Assembly (NCBI RefSeq): GCF_000725805.1
Contig: NZ_JOFT01000030.1
Location: forward strand, 42,977 to 106,976
Length of the DNA stretch: 64,000 nucleotides
Reading direction: 5' to 3'
Source: Streptomyces xanthophaeus
Lineage (GTDB): Bacteria; Actinomycetota; Actinomycetes; Streptomycetales; Streptomycetaceae
Made by a program: the position numbers and the translations under genes
Notes under the pieces: generated by a model
Databases searched by the model: none
Told to the model about the DNA's origin: nothing
What the model saw: the letters and a program-made list of their open reading frames with translations, nothing else
Shown here: one piece after another, positions 36,219-46,491 of the stretch
How positions within the stretch are numbered: the first letter of the stretch is position 1
How the letters are laid out: each line of letters opens with the position of its first letter

Positions 36219-36263
36219 CTCCAGACGATATCCCCGCCGGGGGTGTCAGTGGTCCGCAACGCA

Positions 36264-36299
36264 CCGGGGGGACCGGTCCGTTCGGACCGGTCCCCCCGG
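36264..36299. terminator. strong hairpin terminator of the whiB7 operon
   Basis: A perfect 17-bp stem (CCGGGGGGACCGGTCCG) with a TT turn, 27 bases beyond the last gene of the whiB7 operon on the minus strand. Confidence 0.85.
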
Positions 36300-36325
36300 G
36301 TGGCTGTTCTCAGCTCTTACTGCTC

Positions 36326-36658
36326 TTACTGCATGACGGCCATGGCCAGCGCGCGCCGGGCGCGCAGCGAGACGCGCTCGGCACGCCGCTGCATGCGGCG
36401 CGCGGCGACCAGGCGCATGGCGTGACGCTCGGCGTCCACCTCGCGCATGCGGTCGTCCATATGGGCACGGGCCAGGGCTTCTGGGATGAGTTGCATTTCG
36501 CGGGTCCTGTTCTGACGCGAGGTGATCGCGCCTGCGGTGATGAAGTCTGCGTGGGCGGCGCCGTGCGGCTGCTCGCTCGTGGTGGTGTCGGTGGTCATGA
36601 GGGCCTGCTTCAGGGGGTCGTGCGTCAGGGGGCGGTCGATGGTTCCCGCGGCGTTCAT
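36326..36658 (-). CDS. small basic helical protein coupled to whiB7, unknown
   Basis: 110 residues from an ATG at 36658 whose ATGA overlaps the whiB7 stop, so it should be translated by coupling and share whiB7 regulation. The N-terminal half is polar and disordered-looking (THDPLKQALMTTDTTTSEQ). The C-terminal half is a long helix rich in Arg, Met and Ala (MREVDAERHAMRLVAARRMQ onward, with RRAERVSLRARRALA). No known domain is apparent. Alternative starts exist at internal Met codons. The coupling and the absence of a separate promoter suggest a role in the antibiotic response, but this is inference. Confidence 0.7.
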   Translation of the reverse strand: MNAAGTIDRPLTHDPLKQALMTTDTTTSEQPHGAAHADFITAGAITSRQNRTREMQLIPEALARAHMDDRMREVDAERHAMRLVAARRMQRRAERVSLRARRALAMAVMQ

Positions 36659-37023
36659 GCCGCGACCGGGTTCTTGCGCGGACGGCCACGCGGACGCTTG
36701 CGGGCTACGACGACACCCTGGACGAAGAGCTCGCCGCCCCAGACGCCCCAGGGCTCGCGGCGCTCGACGGCACCGGCGAGGCAGGCCTCGACCAGCGGGC
36801 AGGTGCGGCAGAGGGACTTGGCGTACTCGACGTCGGCCGGGGACTCGGCGAAGAAGACCTCGGGGTCGAAGGTACGGCAGGGAACCGGTACGCCGAGGTT
36901 CTCGATGGCGTCGTCGAGCGCGGTGAGCGCGGTGAGCGGGGTCAAGGTGTGGTCCTCCGGGACTGCGGGCGGGGAGATCGTTTGGGTCTGCGGTACGGAC
37001 GGGGCGTGCGCTTCGAGTTGCAC
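36655..37023 (-). CDS. whiB7: WhiB7-type (WblC) Fe-S transcriptional activator
   Basis: 122 residues from a GTG at 37023. WhiB proteins bind a 4Fe-4S cluster and the primary sigma factor; WhiB7 activates intrinsic antibiotic-resistance genes. The four cluster cysteines are in VPCRTFDPEVFFAES, then SLCRTCPLVEACLAG; the turn motif GVWGGELF follows. The C-terminal KRPRGRPRKNP is an AT-hook, which separates WhiB7 from other WhiB paralogues. It has a long untranslated leader with an upstream ORF and a terminator, the attenuation layout known for this gene, and an AT-rich sequence upstream of the -35 where WhiB7 itself would bind. A small gene downstream is coupled by ATGA. Confidence 0.95.
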   Translation of the reverse strand: MQLEAHAPSVPQTQTISPPAVPEDHTLTPLTALTALDDAIENLGVPVPCRTFDPEVFFAESPADVEYAKSLCRTCPLVEACLAGAVERREPWGVWGGELFVQGVVVARKRPRGRPRKNPVAA

Positions 37024-37149
37024 GGTGGTTTCTTCCTCGTCTTGTGCGGCTAGTCGTTCCGGCCGGTCGGCCGGTCGCGGCTGGTGGTACCTGGTTCTGC
37101 CAGTCCCGAGGCCCCTTCGCTCCGTCGTCCCCGTTCGGGGACAAACAGA

Positions 37150-37184
37150 AGGGCCGCGGATCCCGGGTGGGGTTCCGCGGCCCT
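37150..37184 (-). terminator. intrinsic terminator (attenuator) in the whiB7 leader
   Basis: On the minus strand AGGGCCGCGGA pairs perfectly with TCCGCGGCCCT across a 13-base loop and is followed by TCTGTTTGT, a T-rich tail unusual in this genome. It lies 25 bases after the upstream-ORF stop and 126 bases before the whiB7 GTG, so it can block transcription into whiB7 unless it is disrupted. Confidence 0.8.
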
Positions 37185-37208
37185 GAAGGCGCCGGCCTGA
37201 TCATGCGA

Positions 37209-37532
37209 TCAGGCTGGATCACTCCAGGGTTCGAGCCCGCGGAAGGCCCACATCAGGTGGTGCTGCTGCTTCGTCTGCTTCGTCTTGGCTCCGGCACCGG
37301 CTGCGGCGGCGAAGACATAGGCGCCATGCGCCTTCGCTTCTGCTGCCAGTACTGCCACCGGTGCCAGGGTCGGTCGCTCATTGCGCTCGCTGACCGGAAG
37401 GGTCGCCAGCAGGGCGGGGCGGTCAGCGGAAATCGCGGACACACCGGTACCCAGGAGGGAGACGGAACCGAGCAGGCAGGAAGCGTCGACCGAGCGATCG
37501 GTCATTTTGGTGAAGGTCATGAAGCTGGCCAC
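37209..37532 (-). CDS. upstream ORF of the whiB7 leader (regulatory)
   Basis: 107 codons from a GTG at 37532 with AGGAGG 8 bases upstream; ATGs at 37520 and 37505 are alternative starts. It begins VASFMTFTKMTDRS, has an Ala-rich middle and a distinctive end rich in Lys, Gln and His (KTKQTKQQHHLMWAF), finishing near a Trp-Ser-Asp-Pro-Ala. The stop codon lies inside a small hairpin (37196-37213), and the attenuator terminator follows. By analogy with known whiB7 leaders, a ribosome stalled by an antibiotic on this ORF would favour an antiterminated leader. The peptide itself probably has no separate function. Confidence 0.7.
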   Translation of the reverse strand: MASFMTFTKMTDRSVDASCLLGSVSLLGTGVSAISADRPALLATLPVSERNERPTLAPVAVLAAEAKAHGAYVFAAAAGAGAKTKQTKQQHHLMWAFRGLEPWSDPA

Positions 37533-37649
37533 TGGTCTCGCCTCCTCTCGGCGTCTCGGGGACTCGGCCCGGAGGCCTGTCCCATACGTATTCGGATAAG
37601 TACAGCACGGATCCAGGGCTTCGGAGAAGCCACCGTTTCCGTTGCTAAG

Positions 37650-37690
37650 AACCTATGGGGATTCGCTGGGCATGTGCAAACTATTTTTCC
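37650..37690 (-). promoter_or_regulatory. whiB7 promoter with AT-rich WhiB7 site
   Basis: On the minus strand TTGCAC (37679-37674), an 18-base spacer and TAGGTT (37655-37650) form a housekeeping promoter. Directly upstream of the -35 is GGAAAAATAGT (37690-37680), an AT block very unlike the surroundings, which is where WhiB7 with its AT-hook is known to bind at its own promoter. The start point would be about 37643, giving a leader of about 620 bases. Confidence 0.7.
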
Positions 37691-37699
37691 GACGAGTTT

Positions 37700-39868
37700 C
37701 TACGCGTCGTCAGCATCCGCGCCCGCAGGCTCTTGACCTGCACAGATGGCCAGCACGTCCGCTCCGTACCGCTCAAGCTTGCGTGCACCCACGCCGGAGA
37801 TCATCGAGAGCTCCCCGCCCTCGGCGGGGGCTGCCTCCGCGATCGCCATGAGCGTCTTGTCCGTGAAGACGCAGTACGCGGGCATCCCCTGCTCCTTCGA
37901 CTGGACCGCGCGCCAGTCCCGGAGCCGCTCGTAGAGGCCTTCGTCCATGTCGGACGGGCAGTCCTCGCAGCGCATCAGCTTCAGCTCGCCGGCCTCGGTC
38001 AGGGTCTTGCCGCAGACCCGGCACAGCACCGGCCCCCGGCGGCCGCGCCCCCGAGCCGCGCGCCCGGCCGCCGGGGGGCTGCCGGGGGCCACGGAGCCCG
38101 GACGCAGGCCGTTCAGGAAGCGGCTGGGCCGCCGGGAGGCCCGGCCGCCCGGCGCGCGCGAGAGGGCCCAGGACAGCGTCAGGTGCAGCCTTGCCCGGGT
38201 GACGCCGACGTAGAGCAGCCGGCGCTCCTCCTCGACCTGCTCGTCGGTCTTCGCGTACGTGATCGGCATCATGCCGTCGGTGAGGCCGACGAGGAAGACG
38301 GCATCCCACTCCAGGCCCTTCGCCGCGTGCAGGGAGGCGAGGGTGACGCCCTGGACGGTCGGGGCGTGCTGGGCTGCCTTGCGCTCCTCCAGCTCGATCG
38401 TCAGGTCCGCCAGGGTGACTCCGGGCCGGCTCCGGGCGAAGTCCTCGGCGAGGCGGACCAGCGCGGCCAGCGATTCCCACTGGTCGCGCACGGCGCCCGA
38501 GCCCGCGGGCGGCTCGGCGGTCCAGCCGGTGGAGCTCAGGACGGCCCGGACCTGGGAACCGAGCTCGACGACATCTTCGAGCAGCGGGTCGTTGCCCCCG
38601 GAGCGGGAGGCTCCGCGCAGCGCGAGGAGGGCCTTCTGGACCTCCTGGCGTTCGAAGAAGCGCTCGGCTCCGCGCAGCTGGTAGGGGACCCCGGCATCGG
38701 CGAGGGCCTGTTCGTACACCTCGGACTGGGCGTTGATCCGGTAGAGCACGGCGATCTCGCCCGCCGGGACCCCGGCCGCGATGAGGTCCCGGATCCGGCC
38801 GGCGACGCCCTCGGCCTCGGCGGGCTCGTCGGGGTACTCGGCATAGACGGGGTCGGGGCCGGTCTCGCGCTGGGAGACCAGCTCCAGGCGGTGCTCGGCG
38901 GCGCGGCCCTTGGCCTGATTCAGCAGGCCGTTGGCCAGGTGGACCACCTGGGGGGTGGAGCGGTAGTCGCGGACCAGCTTGACCACGGTGGCCTGCGGGT
39001 AGCGGGTGCGGAAGTTCAGCAGGTGGTCGGGGGTGGCGCCGGTGAAGGAGTAGATGGTCTGGCTGGCGTCGCCGACGACGCAGAGGCTGTCGCGCTCGCC
39101 GAGCCACAGGTCGAGCAGCCGCTGCTGGAGGGGGCTGACGTCCTGGTACTCGTCGACCACGAAGTGCTGGTACTGGCTGCGGATCTGCTCGGCGATGTCG
39201 TGGCGGTCCTGGAGGATGCCGACGGTGAGGAGCAGCACGTCCTCGAAGTCGATCATGCCGCGGTCGCGCTTGAGCTGCTCGTACGTGCCGTAGATCTGGG
39301 CGATCTCGGCCATGTCGCGGGGGGCTTCGCGGCCGGTTTTCAGCGCCGCCACCGGATAGTCGGCGGGCACGGTCTGGGTGACCTTGGCCCACTCGATCTC
39401 GCCGGTGACATCGCGCAGCTCGTTGCGGTCGAGGCGGACGCGGCAGCGGGCTCCGGCCTCGGCGACGAGCTGGATCTTGCGTTCCAGCAGCCGGGGCACG
39501 TCCCCGCCGACCGCCTTGGGCCAGAAGTACTGGAGCTGGCGCAGGGCCGCGGAGTGGAAGGTCCGGGCCTGGACCCCGCCCGCGCCGAGGGTGCGCAGGC
39601 GGCCGCGCATCTCTCCGGCGGCGCGGTTGGTGAAGGTGACGGCGAGCACGCTGGCCGGCATCAGCTGGCCGGAACGCACCCCGTAGGCGATGCGGTGGGT
39701 GATGGCACGGGTCTTGCCCGTGCCGGCGCCGGCGAGCACGCACACCGGGCCCCGCAGGGTCGTGGCGACCTCACGCTGCTCCGGGTCCAGGCCCAGGAGC
39801 ACCGCGTCGGCCGAGTCGGCGGAGTCGGGGGCGGCCGGGAAGGATGAGGAGTGCGTTGCTGCTGTCAC
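37700..39868 (-). CDS. uvrD2: UvrD2-type ATP-dependent DNA helicase with tetracysteine and HRDC domains
   Basis: 722 residues from a GTG at 39868. It is a superfamily 1 (3'-5') helicase: Walker A LAGAGTGKTRAITHR (about 45), FTNRAAGEMRGRL, DEYQDVSPLQQRLL (Walker B), GDASQTIYSFTGA, the SLHAAKGLEWDAVFL motif V and TRARLHLTLSWAL. The C-terminal part has the CRVC and CEDC pairs (about 605-635) and an HRDC domain (ending GVGARKLERYG), an architecture shared with mycobacterial UvrD2. It acts in DNA repair. It is divergent from mycoredoxin and lies upstream of whiB7 on the same strand, as in M. tuberculosis. Confidence 0.95.
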   Translation of the reverse strand: MTAATHSSSFPAAPDSADSADAVLLGLDPEQREVATTLRGPVCVLAGAGTGKTRAITHRIAYGVRSGQLMPASVLAVTFTNRAAGEMRGRLRTLGAGGVQARTFHSAALRQLQYFWPKAVGGDVPRLLERKIQLVAEAGARCRVRLDRNELRDVTGEIEWAKVTQTVPADYPVAALKTGREAPRDMAEIAQIYGTYEQLKRDRGMIDFEDVLLLTVGILQDRHDIAEQIRSQYQHFVVDEYQDVSPLQQRLLDLWLGERDSLCVVGDASQTIYSFTGATPDHLLNFRTRYPQATVVKLVRDYRSTPQVVHLANGLLNQAKGRAAEHRLELVSQRETGPDPVYAEYPDEPAEAEGVAGRIRDLIAAGVPAGEIAVLYRINAQSEVYEQALADAGVPYQLRGAERFFERQEVQKALLALRGASRSGGNDPLLEDVVELGSQVRAVLSSTGWTAEPPAGSGAVRDQWESLAALVRLAEDFARSRPGVTLADLTIELEERKAAQHAPTVQGVTLASLHAAKGLEWDAVFLVGLTDGMMPITYAKTDEQVEEERRLLYVGVTRARLHLTLSWALSRAPGGRASRRPSRFLNGLRPGSVAPGSPPAAGRAARGRGRRGPVLCRVCGKTLTEAGELKLMRCEDCPSDMDEGLYERLRDWRAVQSKEQGMPAYCVFTDKTLMAIAEAAPAEGGELSMISGVGARKLERYGADVLAICAGQEPAGADADDA

Positions 39869-39980
39869 CCCGCCATGCTGCCAGGTCTGCGGTGGCGGGC
39901 GGGAAAGTCGTCCACAGGCCGGAGCGATCCGTCGCACTTGTCACACCGGGGCCGGTGGACGGTCTCCCTCCCCTTTCTGG

Positions 39981-40007
39981 GGGAATGGCGGCGCGGTCCC
40001 GTACGTT
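39981..40007 (+). promoter_or_regulatory. sigma-R-type promoter of mycoredoxin
   Basis: GGGAAT at 39981-39986, exactly 18 bases, then GTT at 40005-40007. This matches the SigR consensus GGAAT-N18-GTT and places the start about 35 bases before the ATG at 40050. Confidence 0.88.
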
Positions 40008-40049
40008 CGAGTACTCGGACCACCGAGACCCCACAGAGGAGAGCGCAGC

Positions 40050-40310
40050 ATGCAGGACACGGGTTCCGTGACGATGTACAGCACGACCTGGTGCGGCTAC
40101 TGCCGCCGGCTGAAGTCCCAGCTGGACCGGGAAGGCATCGCCTACAACGAGATCAACATCGAGCTGGACCCCGAGTCCGCGGCGTTCGTCGAGAAGGCCA
40201 ACGGCGGCAACCAGACGGTTCCCACCGTCCTCGTGGTGTCCCCCACGGGCGGCGAGTCGGTCATGACCAACCCGAGCCTGGCCCAGGTCAAGCAGGCCCT
40301 CGCGGTCTGA
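40050..40310 (+). CDS. mrx1: mycoredoxin (mycothiol-dependent glutaredoxin)
   Basis: 86 residues from an ATG at 40050 with GAGGAG 9 bases upstream. The thioredoxin-fold active site is STTWCGYCRRL (CxxC at 15-18), with the cis-Pro in NQTVPTVLV (about 60) and a final helix. Mycoredoxins reduce mycothiol-mixed disulfides in actinobacteria. A sigma-R promoter precedes it, linking it to the sigR-rsrA system encoded 32 kb away. It sits divergently from uvrD2, as Rv3198A does in M. tuberculosis. Confidence 0.95.
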   Translation: MQDTGSVTMYSTTWCGYCRRLKSQLDREGIAYNEINIELDPESAAFVEKANGGNQTVPTVLVVSPTGGESVMTNPSLAQVKQALAV

Positions 40311-40335
40311 GCGCCTCCCGCGCGGTCCGTCCGCG

Positions 40336-40377
40336 CACAGCAGAGGGCCCCCGCCGCGGCGGGGGCCCTCTGCTGTG
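40336..40377. terminator. bidirectional terminator between mrx1 and nudC
   Basis: A perfect 20-bp stem whose left arm begins CACAGCAGAGGGCC, with a 2-base centre, between convergent genes. Confidence 0.92.
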
Positions 40378-40397
40378 CCGGTCCGGTGTGACGAGGA

Positions 40398-41327
40398 TTA
40401 CGCCGTCGGCCGCGGCAGCGGCTTGCCGTACCAGAGCTCGACCAGGCGGGCCGCGATGGAGATGCCCGAGGGCGGGAGCACCTCGCCCGACTCGATCGCC
40501 GCGCGCAGGTCGTCGCGGGAGAACCAGCGGGCCTCCTGGATCTCCTCGCCGTCCACCGTGATCTCCGAGCTGGTGGCGCGGGCGGTGAAGCCCAGCATCA
40601 GGCTGTACGGGAAGGGCCACGGCTGGCTGGCCACGTACGCGACCTCGCCGACCTTGACGCCGGCCTCCTCCCAGACCTCGCGGATCACGGACTGCTCGAT
40701 CGACTCGCCGGGCTCGACGAACCCGGCCAGCGTCGAGAAGCGGCCCTCGGGCCAGTGCACCTGGCGGCCCAGCAGCGCGCGGTCCTGCTCGTCGGTGACC
40801 AGCATGATCACGGCCGGGTCGGTGCGCGGGTAGTGCTCGGCGCCGCAGCCCGGGCAGCGGCGGATGTGCCCGGCGGCGGCGACCACGGTGCGCTCGCCGC
40901 AGCGGGAGCAGAAGCGGTGCATCCGCTGCCAGTTCTCCAGCGCCACGGCGTGCACCATCAGCCCGGCGTCGCGCGGGGGCAGCAGCAGCCCGGCCTCGCG
41001 CAGGCCGGCCGGGCGGGCCGACTGGTCCATCCGGCCCGGCAGCGAGTCCTTCTGGAGCGCGAAGTAGCGGACCCCGTCCTCGTCGGTGCCCAGGAAGTAG
41101 CGGTGCGTCTCGGTGACGGGGGCCTCGAAGGCCGGGGTCATCACGATGGCGGTGCCGCCGTCGGGGGTGTCGTCGATCAGCACCTGGCCGCCGGAGACGA
41201 CGAAGACGCGGGTCGTCGGGTGGCTCCAGGCGGCGGCGAGCCACGCCTCGTCGAGGCGGTGGTGCGCGGCGCGGTCGATTCCGCTGGGCGCGGCGAGCGA
41301 CAGGGGCCGCTCGGTTTCGGTGCTCAC
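40398..41327 (-). CDS. nudC: NAD(+) diphosphatase NudC
   Basis: 309 residues from a GTG at 41327 with GGAAG 5 bases upstream; a TTG at 41339 is the longer alternative. It hydrolyses NADH/NAD to nicotinamide mononucleotide and AMP and can remove NAD caps from RNA. The zinc site is FCSRCGE and RCPGCGAEHYPR (about 143-165). The Nudix box is GFVEPGESIEQSVIREVWEE (about 210), followed by the NudC-specific SQPWPFPYSLM. It ends with a rare TAA stop. It is the counterpart of Rv3199c. Confidence 0.95.
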   Translation of the reverse strand: MSTETERPLSLAAPSGIDRAAHHRLDEAWLAAAWSHPTTRVFVVSGGQVLIDDTPDGGTAIVMTPAFEAPVTETHRYFLGTDEDGVRYFALQKDSLPGRMDQSARPAGLREAGLLLPPRDAGLMVHAVALENWQRMHRFCSRCGERTVVAAAGHIRRCPGCGAEHYPRTDPAVIMLVTDEQDRALLGRQVHWPEGRFSTLAGFVEPGESIEQSVIREVWEEAGVKVGEVAYVASQPWPFPYSLMLGFTARATSSEITVDGEEIQEARWFSRDDLRAAIESGEVLPPSGISIAARLVELWYGKPLPRPTA

Positions 41328-41382
41328 AGGTACTTCCAACTCCCCCGGTGGTGGGACAGGCAGGCTGGGCAGGGCGGGTGCG

Positions 41383-42789
41383 TCAGGTGGTGGCGGGGCG
41401 GTGGGCGGCGAGGTCCCCCCAGAGGTAGGCGGCCGTCTCGACGCCCTTGAGCAGGAGGTCGAGCTCGACCTTCTCGTTCGGCGAGTGCCAGCCGTCGGAG
41501 GGGACGGAGATGCCGAGGAAGAGGACGGGCGCGCCGAGGACGTCCTGGAGGTCCGCCGCGGGTCCCGATCCGCCCTCGCGGGTGAAGCGGACCTTCTGGC
41601 CGAAGGCGCGGCCCATGGCCCGGACGACGGACTGCAGGGCCGGGTGGTCCAGCGGGGTCAGGCACGGGCGGGTGGGTGCGCCGAAGGTGATGGTGTGCCG
41701 GATCCCGGCCGGGACGCGGGCCGCGACCCAGTCCTTGACGACGGCCTCGACCTCGTACGGGTCCTGCCCGGACACCAGGCGGAACGACAGCTTCAGGTGG
41801 GCGGAGGCGGGCACGATGGTCTTGCCGCCGGGCCCCTGGTAGCCGCCGCCGATGCCGTTGACCTCGGCGGTCGGGCGGGCCCAGACGCGCTCCAGGGTGG
41901 AGTACCCGGCCTCGCCGGCGGCCGCGTGGGACTTGGCCGTACGGAGCCACTCGGACTCGTCGAAGGGGAGCTCGGCGATGAGGGCGCGCTCGGCGTCGGT
42001 GAGTTCGGCGATGCCGTCGTAGAAGCCCGGGAGGGTGACCCGGCCGTCCTCGTCGTGCAGGGCCGCGACCAGGCGGGCGGCGACGGTGGCCGGATTGGGC
42101 ACGGCCCCGCCGAACGCGCCGGAGTGGATGTCCTGGTCCGGTCCGTGGAAGTCGATCTCGCAGTCGGCGACCCCGCGCATGCCGGTGCAGACGGTGGGAG
42201 TGGTCTCGGACCACATGCCGGTGTCGGAGACGATCACGACGTCGGCGGCGAGCTCGGCCGCTCGGTCCTCGACGAGGGCGCGGAAGTGCGGGGAACCGGA
42301 CTCCTCCTCGCCCTCCACGATCAGCTTGAGGTTCACGGCGGGGGCGTCCGCGCCGGTGGCGGCGAGGTGGGCGCGCACGCCGAGGGTGTGGAAGAACACC
42401 TGGCCCTTGTCGTCGGCTGCGCCGCGCGCGTACATCCGGCCGTCCTTGACGACCGGCTCGAACGGCTCGGTGTGCCAGCCGTCGGCGAGCGCGGCGGGCT
42501 GCACGTCGTGGTGCCCGTACACGAGGACGGTGGGGGCATCCGGGTCGCCGCTCGGCCAGTGCGCGAAGACCGCGGGGGCGCCGGGGGTCTCCCAGACCTC
42601 GGTGACCGGGAAGCCGGTCTCCTTGAGCTTCGCGGCGAGCCATTCGGCGCTGCGGCGTACGTCACCCGCGTGCTCGGGCTGGGCCGAGACGGAGGGGATG
42701 CGGAGCCACTCGGCGAGGTCCTCCAGGAAGGCGGCCCGGTGGGTGTCGATGTACGTGCGGACGGCGCTGTCCGGCGGGGTGTCGCTCAT
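41383..42789 (-). CDS. M20 family dipeptidase
   Basis: 468 residues from an ATG at 42789. Dinuclear zinc ligands are in LVYGHHDVQPAA (about 92), RGAADDKGQVFFH (about 127) and LIVEGEEESGSP with the catalytic Glu (about 158); the dimerisation domain inserts at about 210-370. Its size and the GEEESGS motif fit carnosinase-like dipeptidases rather than DapE or ArgE. It is cytosolic, as there is no signal peptide. It is located between nudC and adnB on the same strand, 10 bases before adnB ends. Confidence 0.93.
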   Translation of the reverse strand: MSDTPPDSAVRTYIDTHRAAFLEDLAEWLRIPSVSAQPEHAGDVRRSAEWLAAKLKETGFPVTEVWETPGAPAVFAHWPSGDPDAPTVLVYGHHDVQPAALADGWHTEPFEPVVKDGRMYARGAADDKGQVFFHTLGVRAHLAATGADAPAVNLKLIVEGEEESGSPHFRALVEDRAAELAADVVIVSDTGMWSETTPTVCTGMRGVADCEIDFHGPDQDIHSGAFGGAVPNPATVAARLVAALHDEDGRVTLPGFYDGIAELTDAERALIAELPFDESEWLRTAKSHAAAGEAGYSTLERVWARPTAEVNGIGGGYQGPGGKTIVPASAHLKLSFRLVSGQDPYEVEAVVKDWVAARVPAGIRHTITFGAPTRPCLTPLDHPALQSVVRAMGRAFGQKVRFTREGGSGPAADLQDVLGAPVLFLGISVPSDGWHSPNEKVELDLLLKGVETAAYLWGDLAAHRPATT

Positions 42790-42799
42790 GCCCACGAGC

Positions 42800-46447
<3,648 letters not shown>

Positions 46448-46491
46448 CTTCAAGAGGCTAGCCGCACCGACCGACAGTCCCGGCCGGCGTC

